This document shows positions 52,878 through 62,400 of a DNA stretch of 64,000 nucleotides, piece after piece. Every line of letters begins with the position of its first letter. Position 1 is the stretch's first letter. The notes beneath the pieces were generated by a model. It saw only the letters and a list, made by a program, of their open reading frames with translations. It was not told the origin of the DNA and made no database searches. Source of the DNA: Planctomycetota bacterium (GTDB lineage Bacteria > Planctomycetota > GCA-002687715). The translations under genes were made by a program, and so were the position numbers. Location of the stretch: positions 248,001 through 312,000 of the forward strand of contig SIAO01000001.1 in assembly GCA_009691765.1 (NCBI GenBank), written 5' to 3'.

Positions 52878-53815
52878 GGACGAGCGTCCGCGGGCCACCA
52901 ATACGCTGCAGCCGTCAGCACCTGCGCTGCCATCATCTGCAAGTACATCGCCCGCCACGCAGCGCGGGCAGCGACTTTATTGGTCATTCCACTGGCCATG
53001 CGCAGCAGCGCTCGTGCCGCAACAAATCCGAAAGCCATGAGAATGCCACCGACTAACGCCGCAGCGCTAGGCGCAATGCGCAGCAAGGGCGAACCATTCC
53101 ACGTGAACCACGGCGCGAGCGCCAAGAGCAACCATGGCAAAACGAGAAATGGCGCCATCAGCCACGCCGCGCGCTTCGCACCGAAACGCAAGGGCAAACT
53201 ACTAGCACCGCCTGCAGCATCACCTTCCATATCCTCGAAATCCTTGATGGCTGCCGCTCCGAGGATGAACACGAAGAAAATCGAACCGAGAACCCATGGT
53301 TCATGGTCGCTGTCGACGGGAGAGATCGCACCCCAGCCCGCCACCTTGAGCAGCAAGCCGCGCGGCAGTGCGATGACCAGTGGTGCAAGCCACCAAGAGT
53401 TTCGCCAACGAAACGGTGGGCCTGAATACATCCATGTGAGTAGCGCAGTGAAAGCCACAATCCAAAACACCGCGAGGGAGCCATCCGGTTGCAGCAGCGC
53501 AGCCAGAACCAACGCCAAACCATAGAGCACAAACGCAAAGCCCAATGCGGCGCCGCGACCGATCTCACCGCGGGCTAAGGGGCGATCAGGCTTGTTCACG
53601 AGGTCGAGCTGCAGATCGAACACCTGATTGACGATGTTGCTCGCTGCATTCAAGAATGCTGCAAGCAAAGCCCCTGCGGTCATGGACAAAAACAGCATCC
53701 AAGAGGACACGTCCGACACGCGCCCAGCACCGATCGCCGCGCAAGCGCCGGAAATCATGCCGATGGCAGGCGGCAGCAAAGTGAATGGCCGCATAAGGCG
53801 AAACCAGGGCATCAT
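52874..53815 (-). CDS. UbiA-family prenyltransferase
   Basis: A 313-residue polytopic membrane enzyme that transfers an isoprenyl diphosphate to an acceptor. The first Asp-rich motif is N63-QVFD67-LQLD71-LVNKPDRP and the second is KD192-FED195-MEGD199. Both Mg/diphosphate sites are therefore complete. It has about eight or nine TM segments. The closest functional types are digeranylgeranylglyceryl-phosphate synthase, homogentisate prenyltransferase and EboC-like enzymes. The acceptor is unknown. It sits between DUF92 and epimerase genes with 4-nt overlaps. Confidence 0.9.
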   Translation of the reverse strand: MMPWFRLMRPFTLLPPAIGMISGACAAIGAGRVSDVSSWMLFLSMTAGALLAAFLNAASNIVNQVFDLQLDLVNKPDRPLARGEIGRGAALGFAFVLYGLALVLAALLQPDGSLAVFWIVAFTALLTWMYSGPPFRWRNSWWLAPLVIALPRGLLLKVAGWGAISPVDSDHEPWVLGSIFFVFILGAAAIKDFEDMEGDAAGGASSLPLRFGAKRAAWLMAPFLVLPWLLLALAPWFTWNGSPLLRIAPSAAALVGGILMAFGFVAARALLRMASGMTNKVAARAAWRAMYLQMMAAQVLTAAAYWWPADARP

Positions 53816-54504
53816 GAGGTGACCTGCAGCAGCACCATGGCTGCAACGCCACCACCCAAGGCAGCGCAGAAGTTCACAACGTGATTTCCAAGTGCTGCTG
53901 GCAGATGCCTCTCGAGCAGCACGCCGAGAAGACTATCCACAGCCATCGCAAGAAACGCACCGATTGCGAGGCACACTCCCGCGACCGGAGCATCCAACGC
54001 ACTGCCGAAGACAGTTCCCGCTGCGACCGCAGTGACTGCTGCGACAAATGTCCCAAGCCAACTCATGCCGCCATTAGCACCCGTCGCAACCACTGGACCC
54101 AGCAGCATCAGCCGCGGCCTTCGCCGCGAGAGCATTCCCAATTCGCTACTCAGCGTATCGGCAAGCGCGCCACAAAGCGCCGCGCATGCACCGCACACTC
54201 CGAGCAGACCGCCATCCCAACTGAGCAACAACATGGCGGGGCCTGCGTTGGCAAGAACGTGCGGCGCTCCCCGCAACTCCTGGGCAGCTCCAGCCACACG
54301 CTTGCGTTCAGCACCTATCTTCGTCGCAAGAACTCCAAACACAAAAAGTGCAGCCAGCATGGTCAACGGCAAGACGCCACCACGCCAAGCAAGCAGAGCT
54401 GTGCAGAGCACGCCCATCACGAGCCCGCCCCAACGCACGCCTCCGCTCAAAGCCGCGGCGGCAGCAAGGCTGGTCGACAACACGAAAGCAGCAACAGCGC
54501 TCAT
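53812..54504 (-). CDS. DUF92 (VTE6-like, putative isoprenyl-phosphate kinase) membrane protein
   Basis: A 230-residue membrane protein. The DUF92/TMEM19 signature is seen in ADTLSSELGMLSRRRPR (115-131) followed by TGANGGMSWLGT (141-152), with NAGPAMLLL earlier. ATG 54504 is chosen because it overlaps the upstream stop by 4 nt; a longer frame lacks similarity. The plant family member VTE6 phosphorylates phytyl phosphate to phytyl diphosphate. That supports, but does not prove, the same step here. Confidence 0.8.
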   Translation of the reverse strand: MSAVAAFVLSTSLAAAAALSGGVRWGGLVMGVLCTALLAWRGGVLPLTMLAALFVFGVLATKIGAERKRVAGAAQELRGAPHVLANAGPAMLLLSWDGGLLGVCGACAALCGALADTLSSELGMLSRRRPRLMLLGPVVATGANGGMSWLGTFVAAVTAVAAGTVFGSALDAPVAGVCLAIGAFLAMAVDSLLGVLLERHLPAALGNHVVNFCAALGGGVAAMVLLQVTS

Positions 54505-55037
54505 ACGCTGAAGTCTCCACGCATGAAACAAACTGCGAGCGCACTCGCCAAAGGCACCAGCAAATTGTCGTCCACGCGCAGTGGCAACGACTCCACGAGG
54601 CAGCCAGCGAGGGCTGCGCAGAGCGCCAAGGGCCAAGGCAACACTGCCATGAGAACCAAACCGCTCATAGCGTAGGCACACACACTGCCCACAACAGACT
54701 TGCGACGATTCCATGGCCATGGCACCGCTTGCACTGCGAGCAACGGTGCGAGCCCATCGCCGACCGCCATGCAGATCCAGGCAGCTTGCACAGGCACAAA
54801 GTCAGATCTGAAGAACACCAAAAGCAACGCCAGCACGAGAGGGTACAAAACGAGGCCAAGCGTGCCTGCGCCATCTTCGCGAGGCACCCATTTCATGCGC
54901 GGCAACACCAACGCGTTGAAAGCTGCGCCCACGGTGCAGGCCACAAGGCTGACCTGCCACGACACGAGCGGAAGGAGAAACGCGCCTCCTCCGAGCGCCA
55001 CATGCAAACAGCGCCGCAGCAATGGACCGCGCATCAC
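54501..55037 (-). CDS. Phytol/dolichol kinase-like (VTE5/SEC59 family) membrane protein
   Basis: A 178-residue polytopic protein. The signature set is VGDGLAPLL (about 92-100), WPWNRRKSVVGSVCAYAMSG (107-126) and ESLPLRVDDNLLVPLA (149-164), as in phytol kinase VTE5 and dolichol kinase. It would phosphorylate an isoprenoid alcohol with CTP or ATP. It is shorter than many homologues (200-300 residues) but keeps the C-terminal catalytic part. Exact 4-nt overlaps join it to the phosphatase-like gene and to the DUF92 gene. Confidence 0.8.
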   Translation of the reverse strand: MMRGPLLRRCLHVALGGGAFLLPLVSWQVSLVACTVGAAFNALVLPRMKWVPREDGAGTLGLVLYPLVLALLLVFFRSDFVPVQAAWICMAVGDGLAPLLAVQAVPWPWNRRKSVVGSVCAYAMSGLVLMAVLPWPLALCAALAGCLVESLPLRVDDNLLVPLASALAVCFMRGDFSV

Positions 55038-57112
55038 TGCTGCACGCCCAAATCGCGACCTTCAAGCCCTGCTGGCAACGGAACGCGCAACACCGTGAGC
55101 ACCGTCGGCAATACGTCCAAGACTTGTGCTCGCTTGCTCTCACCCATGCGACGCGACGAAAAAAGAACACCTGTCACCAACGCCGGATCTACCGAGCAGT
55201 GGTCTCCGCTCCACCGTGTCCGGTTCTCAAACACAAGAGGTTCGTCAGCACCGAGCAAACATGCATTCCAAGACGTGCGAAAGCCGCGCTCGAAGCCAAG
55301 CACCAAATCGGCGCTCTCGCTGCAGCGCGGCCCTCGATACAACTCCGTCGCAAGCGCAACACTTCGCAACACAGGGCGCCCTTCGTAGCGCAATCCTAGG
55401 AGCCCCTCCCGCAAGCGCGCCAAAAGCGCCGGCGCTTGCGCAGGATCGACGATGCCATGCGGTTCGCGCCCTTTCAGGTTCAACCAAACCCTGCCAAGCC
55501 CCAAGTGATAGGCCTGCGTGCGCGACCAATCCACATCTTGGATTTCGCGGCCGAGATCGGCACCCAAACTGCGCGCACCGCTGCGCACGGAGAGCAAACC
55601 CTCTTCAGCAAGCCAGCGATTCACGTTCACGGCATATGAAAACGGGGCAAAGCCGTGATCGCTCACGAGCAAGAGTGTGTCTTCAGGACGCAAAACCTCG
55701 CGGCGCAAGCGGCCCACAATGCGATCCACTTCCGCATACACCCATGGAATCGCATCACGCAAAAGAGCATCGGAGCCAGCATGCCCCGGATGCGCCGTAT
55801 CGAAGGCACTCCAAGCCACGTGCTGCACACGGTCGGGTGCGGCCAACACGCTGAACAAGCAGCGCCAATCGCCTTTGTTGGCCGCCGCGAACAACATGGC
55901 CTCGTCACGCGCCAATACGTCGCGCACATCTTGCATGAAGACAGCCGCGTCAATGCACTCGTCTTGATAAGGGTTGGTTGCAGTGCTCCAACCACAGGTG
56001 TCGAACAACCCGTGCTCACAAAGTTCCGCGCCGTACTGCGTCGGGCTAGTAATCGCTGCAATTGGCAATTGCGCACGTGGATCGAAACCTGTGGGCGCCT
56101 GATACAGGCTCGGAGGTGCGGCGCTCAGCAAGCAGAACCTCGTGAGGCCTTGCAGCGGCGGCGCAAGCTGCCCAAACGGAAACTTGACCGCAACGAAATC
56201 GGTGAACCCTGCTGCGGGTAAAACCGCGCGGCTCTCTCCGACAACAAGGCTTGCCGTGGACTGCAAGTTGAGGCTTAAATCCGCATGCAACGACTCCTCA
56301 GGCTGCAGTGGATTTCGTGGACCCGCAATGGAGCCCGTCCAGGTGCCTCGCTCCGTTTCACGCAACACCGTGCGTGTACCTCCCATTTGAGTGCGCGCCG
56401 ATTCCAACGCGATGCTGTCGCTGCCGTGCAACCACCAAGAACCAGTGGTGCCCAGAAGATCAGGTGTGCCGAGCCCCGTCAGCAAACGCCCGTGCTCCAA
56501 GGCCGGCGCAGGAAACGCCATCGGAGCGCGCAAGCTCGTCGCTGGGACACCTGCTTTGTCCAGCACTTCCCAGAGAGCTTTGCCGCCGCGTGTGCTGCGC
56601 GGTGTTGGCAGCGTGAGTGGAATCTCTGAGAGGACAGAACGCACCGTGAGCAGCAGAAATGCAATCAGCGCGAGACTGCTAAAGAGCGCAACGCGCGGGT
56701 GTCTGCGACGCAGGATCAACCATGGCAACAAGCCGATCACCGCAGTAGCAATCAACGTGAACACGCGCGCCGCACCGGAGAGCACGGTGACACGTTCGAC
56801 TCTGACACCGGCCAATTCCGGGACCACTCCTTGGTCCGTGATACGCCGATTCAGAAAACCAAAGATGCCTGTGCTGCCAGGCCCCATGCCCGTCGTGAGC
56901 GCGGCCCACGACACAGGCGACTGCGCAGGATTGGTGGGTTCAAGTGCGACGAACGCGCCATCGGCCGCCAGTTTCGAGAGTTCTGGGAGCCGTCCCTCGG
57001 CCATGAAGCGTCGCGTCAGACCTTCATCGAGCCCATCGATGCCCAAGAGGATGACGCGCCCCTGCGCGCACAATGCAGTTTGCAGGAACAGTAAGAGCAA
57101 GAGGCCACGCAT
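55034..57112 (-). CDS. Exported alkaline-phosphatase-superfamily protein (type I phosphodiesterase)
   Basis: A 692-residue protein with signal peptide MRGLLLLLFLQTALCA, then Gln. VILLGIDGLDEGLTRRF supplies metal ligands. SPVSWAALTTGMGPGSTGIFGF carries the likely Ser/Thr nucleophile. RVQHVAWSAFD, LLVSDHGFAPF and GDHCSVDP complete the metal site. Two TM helices (about 113-160) interrupt the domain after the nucleophile. It probably hydrolyses a phosphodiester or transfers a phospho-headgroup at the periplasmic face. It is the first of seven genes joined by 4-nt overlaps. Confidence 0.82.
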   Translation of the reverse strand: MRGLLLLLFLQTALCAQGRVILLGIDGLDEGLTRRFMAEGRLPELSKLAADGAFVALEPTNPAQSPVSWAALTTGMGPGSTGIFGFLNRRITDQGVVPELAGVRVERVTVLSGAARVFTLIATAVIGLLPWLILRRRHPRVALFSSLALIAFLLLTVRSVLSEIPLTLPTPRSTRGGKALWEVLDKAGVPATSLRAPMAFPAPALEHGRLLTGLGTPDLLGTTGSWWLHGSDSIALESARTQMGGTRTVLRETERGTWTGSIAGPRNPLQPEESLHADLSLNLQSTASLVVGESRAVLPAAGFTDFVAVKFPFGQLAPPLQGLTRFCLLSAAPPSLYQAPTGFDPRAQLPIAAITSPTQYGAELCEHGLFDTCGWSTATNPYQDECIDAAVFMQDVRDVLARDEAMLFAAANKGDWRCLFSVLAAPDRVQHVAWSAFDTAHPGHAGSDALLRDAIPWVYAEVDRIVGRLRREVLRPEDTLLLVSDHGFAPFSYAVNVNRWLAEEGLLSVRSGARSLGADLGREIQDVDWSRTQAYHLGLGRVWLNLKGREPHGIVDPAQAPALLARLREGLLGLRYEGRPVLRSVALATELYRGPRCSESADLVLGFERGFRTSWNACLLGADEPLVFENRTRWSGDHCSVDPALVTGVLFSSRRMGESKRAQVLDVLPTVLTVLRVPLPAGLEGRDLGVQQ

Positions 57113-57144
57113 GGTCCGGTTCTACCAGAACATCATGCACAGCC

Positions 57145-59403
57145 TTAGACCCCTCGGCGCAGCCAACGATCAAGCCAGCCCCAGCAACCACGCCGTCCCT
57201 TGATGACTGAGCGTGCGCCCAAGTATTGAGCGAGATTTTGAGTGAAGCCGTAAAGCGGGACGCGCAGCAACCAACTGCAGCGGTACAGCAGCGGCGTCGG
57301 ATCGCGCCAAACCACCAGAGCGAGATGCGCCGTCGCTTTCACACTGAACTTCGCCGTCAGCCACAAGCTGGGGATGCAGTGCAGGCCCACGAGGTCGTAC
57401 AGGTTTTGATGGTCGAGATAAACACGCTTGAACTCATAGAAGATGGGCTTGTTGTGCGAGTGGATGACGACGGAACGCGGATCCATCACGAGCGTGTGGC
57501 CGGCAAGAATGGCGGCACGGCCCCACGCAACGTCTTCGCCGAACTGACGCTTCTCAAAGGGCACTTCCGCCATGACGCTTTTCCGCACACAACTGGCGAC
57601 ATCGTCAAAAGCTATGAGCAAATAACGCTCGTAGGGATGCATGCTGTCCCAGAGTGCGCGATTGCGCAGTCTGCGCCGCTGCGCTGTGCCCTCACCATGA
57701 GTCCATCCGCGCAAGCGTTCGCGCTGGAAGGGATTGCAGTCCTCACGAGGCAACTGATGGCAATAAGCTCCAGCCACATCGGGATCGTCGAAATTGTCCA
57801 CCAGTGTTTGCAACCAATGAGAATCGAGTGGTTCTGCATCGTGCGTCAGGAGCGCCACGATGTCGCCGCGCGCTTCATGTACGGCGCGGTTGCGCGTGAG
57901 TCCGTGATTGAACTCAGTATTGGGAATGTTGATGACGCGGACATTCGGAAACTGACGGATGAACTCGAGTGTTCCATCGCGCGAGCCGGAATCGATGATG
58001 AGAATCTCGTAATCGAAATCCGTTTCCTGTTGAAGCACCTTGCGCAGCACGCCTTCAAATTGCGCGCCACCATTCCAGGTCGGAATGAACACTGTCGCGT
58101 AGGGCGCAGTGCCGCCTTTGCACTTGCGCGCACGAAGCGCTGCAACATCGACACGCTTCGCAGGAGCGGCCCCGAGCACTCTGCGATAGAGCTCCTCCGT
58201 GTCAGCGGCCATAGCATCGAGAGTGCGAACTCTGTCACGCAATGCTGCAGCAGCGCGATACAGGGATTCGTTGGTTGCGAGAGCATAGAGTTTGGCGGCG
58301 AGATCCGCGGCATCCCCAGGCCTGAAGAGAAGTTCCGGCAGCGTGCCTTGGAGTGCTTCCTGCATAGCCCCGTGATCCGACGCCACAACGGGCACACCAG
58401 CTAGCATGGCCTCGCGAATCGTCAGACAGAAACTTTCCCACCACAAACTCGGAACAACCAGCACATCCAATTCGGCTAAGATCCCAGGCAATTCTGCTTG
58501 AGAATAGGGCCCTGCAAACTGAATCGGCAAGTCGCTGCGCGCGAGCACTTGCAATCGCTGGCTATAGCTCGTGTCGCCGTGATGGTTGACAGCTTCGCCA
58601 TGGATGCGGCATTCCACATTCGGCTGGCCGATGAGGTTCATCGCTTCCACCAGCACATGCACGCCTTTGCTGGGAATAACAGACCCAATGAAACCCACGC
58701 GCCGCGGCGGAAAGTTGTGCTGCGTACGAGCTGGGATCAGAGCGTGATCCAAACCGTGTTCGATCACATACGTGCGGGCTGGATCCAAGCCTGCCTCCAA
58801 CATGCGCTCGCGATGAAAGGCCGATGGTGTGATCAACGCGTCACATGCAAGCAGGCGCTGAAGGATGGCCGCGTCAGCCATGCGCAAAGCGTCTGCGCTG
58901 ACTCCGAAATGTGGCCAGAGACGGCTCAAGCACGGCGCGCAGCGCTCGCGATCCAAGGTCTTGCACACTTCCAATTCTGGGGTGATGCGCTGCCCGCGCG
59001 GACACACCGTCCAAAAATCGTGCAAGGTCATGACGAGAGCGATGCCCCGCGCACGCACTTCGTCAAGCATTGAAGTGGACAGACATGTCACGTGATGCAC
59101 GTGTACAAGATCTGGCCGATCGCGGTCCAATTCTTCGCCCACCAAACGGTTGATGTTGGGATTGTGCCAAATCCACTCAAGACTCGCGGCATCGCGGAAC
59201 ATGTAATTCACGCGCAGGACATCAATGCCCGCGTGAGCGCCGCGCTCTACGGCATAGTCCGGGAGGTCGGCCCGACCCATGCGCGCGAGCACACGCACAG
59301 CGTGACCGCGTTGTTGCAATGCTCGCGCCAACTGCTGCATGTGAACTTCGGTGCCGCCGCGACCCTCTGGCGGATAGCCGGCGCCGATGAGCAATATCTT
59401 CAA
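57145..59403 (-). CDS. Bifunctional glycosyltransferase: GT4 followed by GT2
   Basis: A 752-residue fusion. The N-terminal GT4 (1-400) has PPEGRGGTEVHMQQLARALQ, a Cys cluster (CPRG...C...C-x2-C in the 130-160 region) and VVPSLWWESFCLTIREAM. The C-terminal GT2 (about 430-700) has YATVFIPTWNGG, ILIIDSGSRDGTLEF, TEFNHGLTRNRAVHEARGD and LLTHDAEP, a rhamnosyltransferase-like set. The start is TTG at 59403, overlapping the upstream stop by 4 nt (TTGA). It lies 32 nt upstream of the phosphatase/prenyl operon, so it may be its leading part. Confidence 0.88.
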   Translation of the reverse strand: MKILLIGAGYPPEGRGGTEVHMQQLARALQQRGHAVRVLARMGRADLPDYAVERGAHAGIDVLRVNYMFRDAASLEWIWHNPNINRLVGEELDRDRPDLVHVHHVTCLSTSMLDEVRARGIALVMTLHDFWTVCPRGQRITPELEVCKTLDRERCAPCLSRLWPHFGVSADALRMADAAILQRLLACDALITPSAFHRERMLEAGLDPARTYVIEHGLDHALIPARTQHNFPPRRVGFIGSVIPSKGVHVLVEAMNLIGQPNVECRIHGEAVNHHGDTSYSQRLQVLARSDLPIQFAGPYSQAELPGILAELDVLVVPSLWWESFCLTIREAMLAGVPVVASDHGAMQEALQGTLPELLFRPGDAADLAAKLYALATNESLYRAAAALRDRVRTLDAMAADTEELYRRVLGAAPAKRVDVAALRARKCKGGTAPYATVFIPTWNGGAQFEGVLRKVLQQETDFDYEILIIDSGSRDGTLEFIRQFPNVRVINIPNTEFNHGLTRNRAVHEARGDIVALLTHDAEPLDSHWLQTLVDNFDDPDVAGAYCHQLPREDCNPFQRERLRGWTHGEGTAQRRRLRNRALWDSMHPYERYLLIAFDDVASCVRKSVMAEVPFEKRQFGEDVAWGRAAILAGHTLVMDPRSVVIHSHNKPIFYEFKRVYLDHQNLYDLVGLHCIPSLWLTAKFSVKATAHLALVVWRDPTPLLYRCSWLLRVPLYGFTQNLAQYLGARSVIKGRRGCWGWLDRWLRRGV

Positions 59404-62400
59404 ACAGGACCTCCGCGCCGCGCTGCAATCAATGTGAGGTAGCGTGCCTCCGTTTCGGCCGCATCTTCAGCAATGCTCTTGATTGGCACGTCTTTATTGC
59501 ACAACAGGTCGGCGAGCGCACGGTCATCGGCGAAACGCTCAATCTTGGCCGCAAGGTCTGCTGCATCGCCAACACGGAACAACAACCCATTGCGTCCATC
59601 AAGGACGAATTCAGCCATGCCACCAATATCGGAGGCAATCACGGGTAGCCCAGCCATGAAGGCCTCGTGAATCGTGAGCGGTGAATTTTCCCACCACACA
59701 CTCGGCACCACGAGCACATCCAAACGCGCAAGAATATCGGGCAATGTGTCGGATGCATAGCGCCCATGGAAACGGGTGCGAGGATTGCGCGAATGTTCCC
59801 GAAGTGCTTCTGCGTAGTGAGGAAACGAGGTGAGACTGCCGTGAATGTCACACGTGATGTCATCACGCTCTGCAAGTTGCTCCATAGCCGCAGTGAGCAC
59901 ATGCAGGCCTTTGTAGTCAGAAATTGTCCCGATGTACCCCACACGCAACTCACGTGCCTTATGCCGACTGCTGCGTCCGAATGGTGCGGTGTCCTGTCCG
60001 TTGTCGGAGGTGATGATTTGCTCCGAACGCACGAGGCCGGCGGCAATGAAGCGTTCTCGCAAGAATCGTGATGGACTTACAAATAGATCGACATCGCGGG
60101 CCATCGACACCATGGCTTCAAGTCGTTGCTGAATAGCACCTGCATGAGCCGCATCGCCATGCATCACAGGCTCAACGACCGCTTCACCCTGACCGAGGTA
60201 ACCCTTCAGGGCCTGCTTCATGCCGGCTGGCAAATGTTTGCCGATACGCGCTGCCATTCTTGGAGTCGTGCTGTCCTCTTCGATGACTTCCAACGACAAG
60301 TGAGCAATGCAATCGGCACACTTTGCTGGCAACGGAGTCATGCAGCGCTCATTGTCAGCGCGCAACATCTGGCCACCGCGAGGGCAAAGCAGCATGTACT
60401 CATGCAATGTGAACACTACAGGAATGCCCAGCTCGCGGCAAATGGCTGGATAGTCAACACTGTGGTGGTACAGATGCTGAATATGCACCACGTCAGGCTT
60501 CAGCTTTTCCAACACTTCGCGGAATATCCTATTCATGCGCCTATCGCGCCAAGTTAGCTCGAAATAGCGCGTGGTGTGCTGATGCGAAATCTCTGTGATG
60601 GGAATGCCTTCGTACGCCGTCTCGCGCAAGTTGTAGCTGTGTACGCCTTGGTGAGCCTCCGTCGTCAACACATGCACACTGTGGCCACGTGCTTGTAGGC
60701 CATGCAGCAAATTGAGTGTGTAAATCTCGCTCCCGGCAGCATGACGCGGCAAGAAATCGTGGATGACTGTGAGAATCATCAGTCCGTCCCGCGCGCGAGG
60801 TGCTGCGATTGCGGCGGCCTTGCGCACACCCGCCCACTTCTCTGCGAAGCGATACACAGCGCTGCGCCTCAGGCGTTCGCGTTCACCCTGCTCATCACGT
60901 AATCCTTGTTCCAATGTGGCGCGTTCAGTTTCAATACGCTGGGCCTCGGTGCTCAACACTTCGATGGACTTCTGCATCTCGCCCATCAGATTGCGAGCTT
61001 CGAGCACTGCGGAGGACAACGCCTTGGTGAGTCCGGGCAAAGCATGAATGCCCGAACCATCCACCCCAACAGGCAACCCAAGAGCCCGCGCCACCTCCGC
61101 CAAGCGCAAAGCAACATCCCCGCCCACGCGATGGGCTTCACCGATCGTGGCCTCCAAACCTGCAGCCCGCCCAAGGAGCGCGCCACGCTCTTCTTCCAAC
61201 GCCTCAATGCGCTGTTCGAGAATGTTCATCGCCGCGTCCTTCATGGCCCTCGTCTTGAGCGACTCCTCCTCAAGGACCAACAGCCTCGCAGCGTGTGCTG
61301 AGCGTTCCTTGGCCAGTTCTAGCCGAGCAGCGTTTGCCGCAGCGAGGTTTTTTCGGATGTCTTTGTCCGTATCTGCGAGCGCACGGCGCAACATTGCCAA
61401 CGCTTGAGCGTTATCGGCGGCTTCGCGTCGCAGAGTTGAGTTGTCGCGCGCACCCTCCTGCGCCTCTCGCAACAACGCTGCCCCGGCTTCCTCTAACTGC
61501 AGAATCTTCGCGGCATTGCGGCCCAAGAGCTCCTCAAAGGCCGCACGCTCCGCTTCGATTCCAGCAAACAACGTACTGCCAGCCGCGGCGGCACTTTGTG
61601 CAGACACAAGCGCTGCAATCTTCACGGTCAGTTCCCGTTGCAAGTCATCCGTGGATGCGACGAAATCCGCAAGCACTGCAGCCTTCACGGTCAGTTCCCG
61701 TTGCAAGTCAGCCGAGGATGCGACGAAACCAGCAAGCACAACGTCTTTGGCCCTGCAGACCTCTTCATGATCTGCAAGCAGGAGCCGATAATCACTCCGC
61801 GCTTGCGCCAATTCAACTTCGAAAGTGCTGATCGATTTCTCGAGGTTCCTCTCAATGTCTTCGTGGCCGCGTAGCGCGGCATCACTCTTCGCCATTTGCA
61901 GTTTCAAATCATCCGCACGGACTTGTTCTTGCTGCACGCGACCACGCAAAAACAAGATCTCCTTCAAGCGCTCTGCCAAAACGAGTGAGTGATGCAAGCG
62001 GTGCCGCTGTTCCAACAGCTTGGATCCAGTGTCTTCTGGCACAGATGCAGCAAGCGCTTGCTCGTAGAGCCGCTCAAGCACCTGAGCATGAGCTTCCATG
62101 CGCGGTAGCACTGGGATGTTCGCGCGACATTGGTCGCGCAGCGCGTCGTCTCTCAACATGCGCTGCAGTTGCTCCGCCAGTGACGCCGCTTGTTCCGGTT
62201 CAAACAGAAGCCCTGCCTCGCCCACTCGCGTCGCCAACGCACCGCGGCGACTCGCAATCACTGGCAAGCCCAAAGAGAAGGCTTCATCCAAGACAAAGGA
62301 CCACGACTCGAACGCCATGCTCGGAAGCACGGCCCAATCAAGCTTGACGCCAGCAAGATCCGTGGGCACATATTTGCCATGCCAGCGCACGCTCAACCCG

